Below, one piece after another: positions 55,808 to 64,000 of a DNA stretch of 64,000 nt (position 1 is its first letter; every line of letters begins with the position of its first letter). Position numbers and translations under genes: made by a program. This DNA comes from Methanolobus vulcani (GTDB lineage: Archaea > Halobacteriota > Methanosarcinia > Methanosarcinales > Methanosarcinaceae): the NCBI RefSeq assembly GCF_900100715.1, contig NZ_FNCA01000001.1:124001-188000 (forward strand), read 5' to 3'. The notes below the pieces were generated by a model, which did no database searches, was not told where the DNA came from, and saw only the letters and a program-made list of their open reading frames with translations.

Positions 55808-57139
55808 ATGCATAGCGTAGACTTTTTTGATACAAGGATCATTGAGGGGACTACAACGTCTATTGTCCTTGATAATGGCAAGATAGAACAGATATCTGTC
55901 AATTTTACAAAAGGAGCAGCCGTCAGAGCTCTTAAAGGCGGTTCCTGGGGATTCACTTCCGCAGACGGAGATTTTGATGTTGAAAAAGCCATACGTGCAG
56001 CCTCTGAACTTGCAGTGAGCATGGATGAGAAATCACCTAAGGAGAAAGTAAAGATGCAGGATATCGCAAGTCCTGTAGTCTCAAATACTCCAAAAATAAA
56101 GAAGAATCCTCTGGATATTTCCCTTGAAGAAAAGGTCAGCAACCTGAAAGAGTTCGGAAAACACGCTAAAAAAGAAGGTATAAGCAGCACCAGTGCAGTG
56201 TACAGCGAATCATCATACAAAGTTATGTATACTGATTCCACAGGTGTGGAAGGAGAATATGATGTAGTACGTACCGGGTTTGCTATTAGCGCTGTAGCTT
56301 CAAGGAACGGAATGTATCAGGCAGGAAGGGAAAGCCGCTTTGGAGTCACAGGTTACGAGATATTCGATAAGTATAATGCATCAGAACTGGCAGAGGAAGC
56401 TGCAAACAGTGCATTACAACTTCTGGATGCAAAACCTGCCAAAGGTGGAAATATGCCGGTGATCCTTGACCCGGAGCTTGCTGGAGTTTTCGCCCATGAG
56501 GCAGTTGGACATGCTTCTGAAGCAGACCTCGTGCTGGAAGGAAGTTCAGTCCTTGAGAACCGCATAGGTAAGTCAATAGCATCCCCACTTGTAACAATTA
56601 TTGATGACCCTACAATGCATGAATATGGTTATTTCCCTTTTGACGATGAAGGTTCACAAACTGAGAAAACAACACTCATAGAAAATGGAGTGCTCAAATC
56701 ATACCTGCATTCCAGAGAAACCGCAGCAAAACTGGGAGGAACACCCGGACACTGCCGTGCTCAGGGACACTCCAAACCAATAGTCCGTATGAGTAACACA
56801 TACATCGACAACGGTAGTTCAAAATTCGAGGAAATGCTTGAGGAAATAGGAAACGGAATGTACCTTATCGGTTCCAGAGGTGGACAGGTAAACACAGGAG
56901 AAGGTGTGTTCCAGTTCAATGCTGAAAAAGGATACCTCATAGAAGATGGAAAACTCACAACACTCATCAGGGATGTTTCACTTTCCGGGAAGATCCTTGA
57001 GATACTCAACAATGTAAAAATGGTTGGTGATGACCTGAAAATGAATTCAGGAAGATGTGGCAAAGGCGGACAGCTTGTACCTGTTACCGATGGTTCTCCG
57101 CATTTGATGATCTCTGAAGCAATGGTAGGGGGTGCATGA
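55808..57139 (+). CDS. tldD: TldD family metalloprotease
   Basis: This 443-residue protein of the TldD/PmbA family has the zinc motif HEAVGHASEAD (HExxxH, residues about 228-233) and the downstream TRDVSLSG-like region (LIRDVSLSGKILE). In bacteria TldD and TldE form a heterodimer that unfolds and degrades peptides and processes modified peptide precursors. SD GTGAGGAG precedes the ATG. It overlaps the tldE start region and both follow lonB, so they are likely part of one proteolysis group. Confidence 0.9.
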   Translation: MHSVDFFDTRIIEGTTTSIVLDNGKIEQISVNFTKGAAVRALKGGSWGFTSADGDFDVEKAIRAASELAVSMDEKSPKEKVKMQDIASPVVSNTPKIKKNPLDISLEEKVSNLKEFGKHAKKEGISSTSAVYSESSYKVMYTDSTGVEGEYDVVRTGFAISAVASRNGMYQAGRESRFGVTGYEIFDKYNASELAEEAANSALQLLDAKPAKGGNMPVILDPELAGVFAHEAVGHASEADLVLEGSSVLENRIGKSIASPLVTIIDDPTMHEYGYFPFDDEGSQTEKTTLIENGVLKSYLHSRETAAKLGGTPGHCRAQGHSKPIVRMSNTYIDNGSSKFEEMLEEIGNGMYLIGSRGGQVNTGEGVFQFNAEKGYLIEDGKLTTLIRDVSLSGKILEILNNVKMVGDDLKMNSGRCGKGGQLVPVTDGSPHLMISEAMVGGA

Positions 57140-57140
57140 A

Positions 57141-58451
57141 ATGTACGACCTTGCTGAAAAAGCTCTGAAAGCAGCCACAAAATATGGTGCAAAAGAAGCT
57201 GAAGTTTATATTATGAAAAGCCAGAAGACCTCTGTCAATATCCAGAAAGATATGATAGAGGGTGCTAAGGAAAATATCACAACCGGAATCGGTATTCGTG
57301 CCATTATTGATGGTGCTGTGGGATTTTCCAGTACCAACATCATGAGCTATATTGATGAAGCTGCTAAGAATGCAGTGAGTTCCGCAAAAACACAGGATGC
57401 TGATCCTGATTGGAAAGAACTTCCTTCCAACCAGAAGTATCCAACGGTTTCAGGTATTCTTGACAAAGAGATTCAGAATATGGAACTCGATGAATGTATT
57501 GGCTATACAATGGAAATGATGGAAGCTGCAAGAAAGACACCAGGAATCATAGTCACATCCGGAAGTTTCAGCCGAAGCCACGGAGAAAGACTCATACTCA
57601 ACACAAACGGTGTTGAAGTTTCAGAAGAAGGCACTGGAATCTCAGGTTTTGTTGATGTAATTACAAATGCAGGTGAAACCTCTACTGCATATGACTTCGC
57701 AATATCACGTAAGAATGATCTTGATTTTGCAGCAATCGGAAAGAATGCTGCAGAACTTGCAAAGCAGTCCCAGGACACAATTTCTATTGAGCCTCACAGG
57801 ACCGAAGTTGTGATCCATCCGTTTGCATTCTCAGATCTTATCGAAAACACATTTATACCATCTATTGATGCTGACAATGTACAGAAAGGACGTTCTAACC
57901 TTATTGGCAGAAAAGATGAGATAATAGCAAACGAGAAGCTCTCCATATATGATGACGGACTTCTTGAAGGCGGCATTGACACAGGAATTGCCGATGATGA
58001 AGGAGTAGCATCACGCAAAACAACAGTGATAGAGGATGGAGTATTCAGGTCATATCTATATGACACTTATACTGCAGGAAAAGATGGAGTGGAAAGCACA
58101 GGTAATGCTGCCCGCAACTCATATCTATCTACACCTTCTGTGGGGTCAAGGAATTTTATTATCGATTTTCCAAGCTGTGACATAATAGCTGACACTGACA
58201 TTGGTGTCTATGTGAACACAGTTATTGGTGCTCACACCGCTAATGCCATTTCAGGTGATTTTTCCGTAGAAGCACGTAATTCATTCACCATAAAAGATGG
58301 AAAACTGGATAAACCAATAAAATCACTTATGATCTCCGGCAATATATTTGATATGTTGAAAAATATCAATGGTGCCGGAACAGATGTTCGCAAGGTTGGT
58401 GGAACCATCACCCCATCCATTAGAGTCTCTGACATGAGTGTAGTTGGTTAA
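57141..58451 (+). CDS. tldE: TldE/PmbA family protein
   Basis: This 436-residue partner of TldD (start MYDLAEKALKAATKYGAKEAEVY; end IRVSDMSVVG) lacks the HExxxH site, as usual for TldE. ATG 57141 is chosen because GGGGGTG precedes it; an in-frame GTG at 57132 would overlap tldD. It starts right after the tldD stop and ends at a strong hairpin terminator. The heterodimer is inferred from family knowledge. Confidence 0.9.
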   Translation: MYDLAEKALKAATKYGAKEAEVYIMKSQKTSVNIQKDMIEGAKENITTGIGIRAIIDGAVGFSSTNIMSYIDEAAKNAVSSAKTQDADPDWKELPSNQKYPTVSGILDKEIQNMELDECIGYTMEMMEAARKTPGIIVTSGSFSRSHGERLILNTNGVEVSEEGTGISGFVDVITNAGETSTAYDFAISRKNDLDFAAIGKNAAELAKQSQDTISIEPHRTEVVIHPFAFSDLIENTFIPSIDADNVQKGRSNLIGRKDEIIANEKLSIYDDGLLEGGIDTGIADDEGVASRKTTVIEDGVFRSYLYDTYTAGKDGVESTGNAARNSYLSTPSVGSRNFIIDFPSCDIIADTDIGVYVNTVIGAHTANAISGDFSVEARNSFTIKDGKLDKPIKSLMISGNIFDMLKNINGAGTDVRKVGGTITPSIRVSDMSVVG

Positions 58452-58484
58452 TTTTCTTTTTTTTAAATGACTACTTCATTACAT

Positions 58485-58525
58485 GCTTGCAGGAACATAT
58501 TAGTTCTGCAAGCCACTATTTTTTG
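58485..58525 (+). terminator. Terminator after tldE
   Basis: GCTTGCAGGAAC pairs with GTTCTGCAAGC (11 pairs, one bulge; loop ATATTA) and is followed by CACTATTTTTTG. Confidence 0.75.
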
Positions 58526-58743
58526 TTTCATCTTTTTCTGTATATCCCAGTTTAATTGTGCACAACTACGATAATTGTCGAGTAGTTAAGGCATGCGTTG
58601 ACATCATTTAACCATACAAATGTATAAATATGCACAGTTACAGGAAACAATTATATAGAGATATAAATTATAAGTCAGTTATATAACAATACAGAGAATG
58701 AAAAATAAATGGAAAATTAGCATCCATTAAAAAGGGCAAACGA

Positions 58744-60774
58744 ATGGCAACACTTCAGAAAAAAACACATTGCATCATCAGTGCAACTCTCATAGGTCTT
58801 ATACTTATTATATATCTGAGTTCACATTCCATCATTATTGACAGCTATGATAAACTGGAAGAAGAAGATGCCATTGAGAACGCTATTTGCATCAAAAGCA
58901 TATTGATACTCGAAAACCATGACCTGGAAAATAAAGCTGCTGACTGGTCAGTATGGGATGAAACATACGACTTTGTCCAGGGAAAAAATAGTGATTATCC
59001 TGAAAAATACCTCATGGATGAAACTTTTTACAATCAAAGACATGATTTCATGCTTTTCTATAATGGAACAGAATCATTGGTATATGAAAGATCAATTAAG
59101 AACAATAATTCATCCACTTTAAAAGAACTGGAAGAACACCTTCAAAATAATCCTTATCTTCTTGAACATGCCAATTACAGCAGCAGAAAAACCGGTTTTC
59201 TTGTATTCAACAAAAAACCTGTGATGATAACATCGCAACCAGTTATGAAAAGTGATTTCAGCGGCCCAATTGCCGGAACTGTGATCATGGGTCGGATAAT
59301 TGATCCAGAAGAAATAACAAGAATACATGAAACTACAAATCTTATTGTGAAATTACAAAAAATAAAGAACACAGAAATTACAGGAAATGTCTCATTCCTG
59401 AATACCAATGATTCAAACAGCACTATATTTACTGTTACAGATGATAGTCGCATATATTCCTATGTAAGTTTCAATGACATATATGGAAACGATGCATTCT
59501 CCATTGAAGTTGAAGTGCTTAGGAATATCCATCAACAGGGAGTCAATGCTATCAATTATTTCCTTGTGGTTATTGTGTTAACTGGAATCGTTTTCGGGGC
59601 AGGGATTACACTGCTGCTTGATAGGTCACATATTTCCCGCCTGAAGAAACTCCAGAACGAAGTAAGAGAGATCGGTGAAAATGGAGATTTCACTAAAAGA
59701 ATATCATACGAGGGAAGCGATGAAGTTGCAAGCCTTAGTAGTTCAATAAACAAGATGCTTGAATCACTTGAAATATCACAGAGACTTGTTATCAAAAGAG
59801 ACGCTACTATTAATGCTATTTTACAGGCCATGCCTGATATGATGTTCCAGGTCAAAAAGGATGGAACGATATGCAACTATAAACTTTCCACTGACAGCTG
59901 CATATACGAATCACCTGAAACCGACCTTAATATAACACTTGAGGATGTGCTCCCTGCACACATCGCAGAAATGGAACTTGATATTATTGAAGAAGCACTT
60001 CGGACAAACAAAACCCATACTATGCATTACACAATGCCTGTAAAAAGAGAGATGAGAGACTTTGAGGTCAGGTTCGTTGTCATTGCTGATGATGAGGTTC
60101 TTGCGGTTGTCAAGGATATTACAGAGATAAAACAGGCGGAAGAGATGCGAAGGAAGGATATCCTCCTTAAAGAAGTGCATCACCGCGTAAAGAACAATCT
60201 CCAGATAATATCAAGTATGTTGCGGCTTCAGTCCAGAAAATTCACTGATAAAGAAACCATTGAAGCCTTTCGAAAGAGTCAGAACCGGGCAAAATCAATG
60301 GCAATTGCACATGAGAAACTATACCAGTCGCGCGACCTTGAGAACATCGAACTTTCTTCATACATAGAGACTCTGACTAAATATCTTCTAAATACATATG
60401 GCTGCGACCCGGAGAATATCAAAATTGATATAAAGATTAAAAACATAACACAGGATATTGATACAGCCATACCTCTTGGGCTTATCATCAATGAGATCGT
60501 TTCAAATTCCCTGAAACATGCTTTTAAAGACCATAAGGGGGAAATATTCGTCGAGATAGTTCCGGATGTCGATGGTCAATACATGTTAACAATAAGGGAT
60601 AACGGAATCGGATTCCCGGAAAATCTGGATTTCATGAACACGGACTCATTGGGAATGCAACTAGTAGTTTCATTAGTGGAACAGATAGAGGGCAGCATCG
60701 AGCTTATCAGAGGAAACGGTACGGAATTCAGAATTAAATTCAAACAACTATCCTATAAGAGAAGGGACTACTGA
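58744..60774 (+). CDS. CHASE4-HAMP-PAS sensor histidine kinase (HisKA_2 type)
   Basis: This 676-residue membrane kinase has a TM helix (about 10-30) and an extracytoplasmic CHASE4-like domain (about 35-265, with WSVWDETYDFVQG). A second TM helix (about 275-295) leads to HAMP and a PAS domain. The HisKA_2 helix has the pattern EVHHRVKNNLQIISSMLRLQ, with His479/480 as phosphoacceptor, and HATPase_c has NEIVSNSLKHAF and GIGFP. It is coupled to the REC-PAS gene by a one-base overlap, so it is its likely phosphate donor. CHASE4 senses an unknown external signal. Confidence 0.92.
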   Translation: MATLQKKTHCIISATLIGLILIIYLSSHSIIIDSYDKLEEEDAIENAICIKSILILENHDLENKAADWSVWDETYDFVQGKNSDYPEKYLMDETFYNQRHDFMLFYNGTESLVYERSIKNNNSSTLKELEEHLQNNPYLLEHANYSSRKTGFLVFNKKPVMITSQPVMKSDFSGPIAGTVIMGRIIDPEEITRIHETTNLIVKLQKIKNTEITGNVSFLNTNDSNSTIFTVTDDSRIYSYVSFNDIYGNDAFSIEVEVLRNIHQQGVNAINYFLVVIVLTGIVFGAGITLLLDRSHISRLKKLQNEVREIGENGDFTKRISYEGSDEVASLSSSINKMLESLEISQRLVIKRDATINAILQAMPDMMFQVKKDGTICNYKLSTDSCIYESPETDLNITLEDVLPAHIAEMELDIIEEALRTNKTHTMHYTMPVKREMRDFEVRFVVIADDEVLAVVKDITEIKQAEEMRRKDILLKEVHHRVKNNLQIISSMLRLQSRKFTDKETIEAFRKSQNRAKSMAIAHEKLYQSRDLENIELSSYIETLTKYLLNTYGCDPENIKIDIKIKNITQDIDTAIPLGLIINEIVSNSLKHAFKDHKGEIFVEIVPDVDGQYMLTIRDNGIGFPENLDFMNTDSLGMQLVVSLVEQIEGSIELIRGNGTEFRIKFKQLSYKRRDY

Positions 60775-61580
60775 TGACTAATGAAAAGATAATGATAGTC
60801 GAAGACGAAAAAATAGTAGCTCTGGATATTAAAGATAGTCTGGAACATTTCGGATACTCTGTACCCTGCATGGCAGATAGTGGAGAAGATGCCATCAGCT
60901 TTATTGACAAATGCCAACCTGATCTTATTTTAATGGATATAGTTCTTAAAGGGAAGATCGATGGAATTGAAGCTGCAAGGACCATACGCGATAATTATGA
61001 CATACCTGTAATATACCTGACAGCTTATTCTGACGAAAAGACACTTCAGAGAGCTAAACTTACTGAGCCTTTCGGACATATACTCAAACCCTTTGATGAG
61101 AGGGAACTGAGAACTAATATTGAGATCGCTCTCTATAAACGGGAAAAGGAAAAAGAAAAGCAGTTCAATCATGAGAATTGTATCAATTCCCTTCTTGACA
61201 ACATAGGTGATGCAGTTATATCCACTGATATGAACGGTAACATCAAATACATAAATCCACTTGCAGAAGCTCTCACGGGATATACCAGAAAAGAAGCACT
61301 CGGATGCAAGATAAATGAAGTGTTCAGAGTTGTTTATGAAGGTAACAAGGATGCTGAGGATCCAACAAGGAAGGTTTTCAGAGAAGGTGCCTTTTTCGGA
61401 CTTGAGGAGGATACCATACTCATTTCAAAGGATGACACACGTATACCGCTTGATATCATAGGTTCACCGGTCACCAATAAGAAGAACGAGATAATCGGTG
61501 CCGTAATCATCTTTTATGACATAACCGAGAGAAAAGAGATGGAGCGATCTTTCCACTACTATGATATCTCCTACAGTTAA
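60774..61580 (+). CDS. REC-PAS response regulator without a DNA-binding output
   Basis: This 268-residue protein has an N-terminal receiver (start EKIMIVEDEKIVALDIK, phospho-Asp in LILMDIVLKG, Lys in ILKPFDERE) and a PAS domain (about 135-255, ending DITERKEME). It lacks a DNA-binding or enzymatic output. Its ATG overlaps the stop of the CHASE4 kinase. It probably relays the signal by protein contact; in methanogens such REC-PAS proteins often receive phosphate from HisKA_2 kinases. Confidence 0.9.
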   Translation: MTNEKIMIVEDEKIVALDIKDSLEHFGYSVPCMADSGEDAISFIDKCQPDLILMDIVLKGKIDGIEAARTIRDNYDIPVIYLTAYSDEKTLQRAKLTEPFGHILKPFDERELRTNIEIALYKREKEKEKQFNHENCINSLLDNIGDAVISTDMNGNIKYINPLAEALTGYTRKEALGCKINEVFRVVYEGNKDAEDPTRKVFREGAFFGLEEDTILISKDDTRIPLDIIGSPVTNKKNEIIGAVIIFYDITERKEMERSFHYYDISYS

Positions 61581-61603
61581 GCTTATTATAATTTAGCCGA
61601 AAT

Positions 61604-62827
61604 TCAACCTGCTGTGCCGACCTCTGCGCCTGCAGGTTCTTTTATACCCACAATTACAAGTAAGAGTGAGAACAACAACATTGCAGCACAGATATAGAAA
61701 GGCAATTCAAATGAAATATAACCTGCAAGGATACCTCCCATTATAGGGCCTAGTGCCATTCCTGCCGCCTGCGAAGCTGTGATGGAACTTACCTTTGAAC
61801 TAACTGCTATTCCTGCAAGGTCAACTGCCAGAGCCATTACAGGTGTTTCCACAGCAGCCATGGATATTCCCTGAACAGCGCGTAGAATAATTAGCTGAGT
61901 TACGTTTTCCACATAACCAAGACCAATAACGATAGGAATGTTCAGCAATAATCCCATTGCAATGATTTTTTTTCTCCCCACCCTGTCAGAAAGTAAACCC
62001 ATAGGAGTCTGGAACAGGACCCTTACTATAACATAAGCAGATACCGCTATGCTCAGGGAGATCTCACCGGTCCCGAGTCTTGATTCATACTCAGGGAGGA
62101 AGGCAAATATTATCATGATACCTGCCATCATCATGAACATTGCAATGGAAAGAATAGTGAACTGGAAACCTTTTGCAGGCTCCTTTGATGAAGACGAGGA
62201 TGAGTTTCCGTTCTGTGTTTCGGATACAAAGAATGATATCAGTATAAAACTTGCAAGCCCAAGAAGTGCACATACGTAAAATGCTGTGACATAACCAAAA
62301 TAACTGGCTATTACACCACCTGCAATTGACCCCGTACCAAACCCAAAACCACGAACTGTAGAATAGATACCTATCGCAGTTCCTCTTGTGCTTTTTGACG
62401 AAAGATGAGTAACCATAGCAACAATGGCAGGAACAGTGGCACCCACCGTTATACCCTGGACTATCCTCAGTAATATCATATGATCAAAATTGCTGGTATT
62501 TGCATAGATAAAAGATATCAGAGTAAAGCCTGCCATTCCCATTACAACAAAAGGTTTTCTTCTGTTCAGGCTATCGGACAAACGACCCATAAAAGGTTGA
62601 GACAGAGCATTGGATAAGCCAAAAACTGTTGCTATGAGTCCGGCTCTGAATACTATGGGAGTTCCTGAAAAGATATTACTGTCCATTCCAACTATATAAA
62701 GCGGAAGCAAAAAAGCCAGCATCCCGGTTCCAAGATCCTTGAATAATTTGGACAATGAAAGCACATATAGCGCAGGATCCAGTTTATCATGGGCATGTGA
62801 AGAACTTTGGGATGCAACGTCTTTCAT
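61604..62827 (-). CDS. MFS transporter (drug/solute efflux-like)
   Basis: This 407-residue major facilitator has twelve predicted helices in two six-helix halves joined by a Ser-rich loop (NGNSSSSSSKEPAKG). Family loop motifs are PFMGRLSDSLNRRKP (motif A, first half), YSTVRGFGFGTGSIAGG and LLSDRVGRKKI (motif A, second half). It resembles multidrug or sugar-efflux MFS proteins. The His-containing N-terminus is short. It sits upstream of a PAP2 gene on the same strand. Substrate unknown. Confidence 0.88.
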   Translation of the reverse strand: MKDVASQSSSHAHDKLDPALYVLSLSKLFKDLGTGMLAFLLPLYIVGMDSNIFSGTPIVFRAGLIATVFGLSNALSQPFMGRLSDSLNRRKPFVVMGMAGFTLISFIYANTSNFDHMILLRIVQGITVGATVPAIVAMVTHLSSKSTRGTAIGIYSTVRGFGFGTGSIAGGVIASYFGYVTAFYVCALLGLASFILISFFVSETQNGNSSSSSSKEPAKGFQFTILSIAMFMMMAGIMIIFAFLPEYESRLGTGEISLSIAVSAYVIVRVLFQTPMGLLSDRVGRKKIIAMGLLLNIPIVIGLGYVENVTQLIILRAVQGISMAAVETPVMALAVDLAGIAVSSKVSSITASQAAGMALGPIMGGILAGYISFELPFYICAAMLLFSLLLVIVGIKEPAGAEVGTAG

Positions 62828-62872
62828 ATAACACCTGATTGTAGTTTAAAGTATAAAATACCGAATAAGCAA

Positions 62873-63730
62873 TTACTGTTTATCCGGCCAAACTACATGG
62901 TGGAATTTCTTGGCTATTGGTGAATGATACTTTGTGGCAAGATAATAGCTTAAAAGTGCCAATATGATGCCTCCTATAAAATCAGTAATCCAGTGAATAC
63001 CAAGATAGAATATGGTAAACTGAATAGCCAGTGTCATAAGAACGCCAACTACTTTTAGAGCATTATTATCAGTCCTGAAAAGAATGAAAAACATTGCAAG
63101 AATAGAAAGAGCTGCATGAAGACTTGGGAAACAATTGTCAAAAGATGGATCCACAGTTCTCAAACCACTAGCTATCAAAGGACTGAGATTATAAAGCAAT
63201 GGTGTCATACCCGGAAGAGTATAACCTGTGACTTTCACAGGTGTGAATATGTAGAATGGGAAAGCCACCATGTATATAAAAGACAATGCAACGGTATATT
63301 CTTTTAAAGTTTCCAACTGGTCTGTCATCAGGAAAAAGATGAATGTGAACGTCAGCAGAAATGAAAAGCCAAATATGTAGATGAAAGAACTTACATATGT
63401 AAGTACAGGACTTGTAAATGCCTGGAAGATGCTGACTTTGCTGCCTTCAAGGAGAAATATATCTCTTGCAAGGCCGTAGTCAAGCGAAATACCCATCACG
63501 TTTACCAGTTCCCTTATAAGTATTTCCTGTGATTTGATCAGAAGATATACGAAAGAAACGAGTCCTACATATGGCAATAATTCTATGACAAAAGACCGTT
63601 TATCCAAACCTTTTGCATTGGAGGAGCTTTTTTCTTTTCTGTAACCGGGAGGAACGATAACATAGTATGCCACTGTATTCATAAACAATACAACAGTAAA
63701 AAGTGTCAATGTTATGCGGATATCTGTCAT
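62873..63730 (-). CDS. PAP2 superfamily membrane phosphatase
   Basis: This 285-residue protein has about six to seven hydrophobic helices and the PAP2 catalytic motifs in the C-terminal half: FPSLHAA (phosphatase motif with catalytic His) and GIHWITDFIGG (second His and Asp). The long N-terminal membrane part and the single C-terminal catalytic pair resemble inositol-phosphorylceramide-synthase-type or archaeal lipid phosphatases. It probably acts on polyprenyl or archaeal phospholipid phosphates. It is transcribed ahead of the MFS gene (about 45-bp gap). Confidence 0.87.
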   Translation of the reverse strand: MTDIRITLTLFTVVLFMNTVAYYVIVPPGYRKEKSSSNAKGLDKRSFVIELLPYVGLVSFVYLLIKSQEILIRELVNVMGISLDYGLARDIFLLEGSKVSIFQAFTSPVLTYVSSFIYIFGFSFLLTFTFIFFLMTDQLETLKEYTVALSFIYMVAFPFYIFTPVKVTGYTLPGMTPLLYNLSPLIASGLRTVDPSFDNCFPSLHAALSILAMFFILFRTDNNALKVVGVLMTLAIQFTIFYLGIHWITDFIGGIILALLSYYLATKYHSPIAKKFHHVVWPDKQ

Positions 63731-63930
63731 TTTAACATTCTACCCTTTTTTATGCTTATTAATTATATAGATAATAAATAAAACTATTTTATAATGATAG
63801 ATAAATGTTATGCCTCGTTTAGAGAAAATGAGATATGAGTATTATCAAATAAAAACAGATATTATGACATATTTATTCCTGAATATCTGGAATTACATGC
63901 CATAAAGAAAATGGTCAGGAATTACTATTA

Positions 63931-64000
63931 TCATTCTACAACTATGAAACCTACATTTGTCCACGGATGAGTTACAAGTTCATATCTGTATGTGCCTTTG
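63931..64000 (-). CDS. C-terminal end of a possible cupredoxin-like protein (cut by the window edge)
   Basis: On the minus strand the frame from the window edge reads GTYRYELVTHPWTNVGFIVVE and stops at 63931-63933. The GTYRYEL-x-THP pattern resembles the last strand of plastocyanin or other cupredoxins, though the usual Cys ligand is not seen in the visible residues. Only about 22 residues are visible, so family is uncertain. The 200 bases between it and the PAP2 gene show no further gene. Confidence 0.35.
   Translation of the reverse strand, partial: KGTYRYELVTHPWTNVGFIVVE

Noticed and set aside
58560-58700. Near-palindrome CGATAATTGTCG upstream of the CHASE4 kinase
   Set aside because: Single short AT-rich copy far from the start; not distinguishable from chance.

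Overview
The window is chromosomal DNA from a methanogenic archaeon of the Methanosarcinales, most likely a halophilic or marine methylotroph (Methanolobus, Methanococcoides or Methanohalophilus type). This rests on the archaeal gene set (TopA with C-terminal zinc ribbons, membrane-anchored LonB, archaeal ThiC, DUF432, DUF2149), an S-layer protein with two duplication domains, a PEF-CTERM surface protein, archaeal TATA boxes, SD motifs of the GGAGG/GGTGA type, and several PAS-rich histidine kinases. The genus is inference. No rRNA, CRISPR array, intact transposon or prophage was seen.

Layout. 1-2.4 kb: the end of an Ig-like surface protein, a PEF-CTERM protein and an M42 aminopeptidase. 2.4-3.1 kb: a toxin-antitoxin pair whose RelE-like toxin is frameshifted. 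3.4-8.2 kb: a branched-chain amino acid cluster cimA/leuA-ilvB-ilvN-ilvC; the first gene has no ordinary start codon. 8.3-14.7 kb: nitroreductase, topA, thiC, a metallo-beta-lactamase-fold protein and a peroxiredoxin with a coiled-coil N-terminus. 14.9-28.2 kb: two very large sensor kinases flanking membrane genes (MarC, a Na,K-ATPase-type pump, MscS, a CNNM/DUF21 protein). A non-coding stretch of about 550 bp in this part holds 14-bp-period repeats and a strongly base-paired element.

28.3-43.7 kb is the most striking part: a long co-directional run for storage polysaccharide (glycogen) made of a GT3-like glycogen synthase, GalT, two GT4 glycosyltransferases, two GH57 proteins (one apparently dead), a GH15 glucoamylase and a debranching enzyme. 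Embedded in it are CorA, DUF432, an MscS channel and a V4R-domain protein. Many junctions overlap or are only a few bases apart, which suggests co-expression of glycogen turnover with ion/osmotic control. A separate cytoplasmic GH13 amylase lies at 49.8-51.6 kb.

43.9-47.7 kb: an S-layer protein, then an ExbB/TolQ-like channel and a DUF2149 partner. 48-52.3 kb: a Met-rich zinc-ribbon protein, an APC permease, the GH13 amylase, an EVE-domain protein and a DUF2892 protein. 52.4-52.7 kb: a tRNA cluster (Val-GAC, Phe-GAA, Gly-GCC) on the minus strand. 53.2-58.5 kb: a secreted unknown protein, LonB with a palindrome at its promoter, and the TldD/TldE protease pair. 58.7-63.7 kb: a CHASE4 sensor kinase with a REC-PAS partner, an MFS transporter and a PAP2 phosphatase. 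The last bases hold the C-terminus of a possible cupredoxin-like protein.
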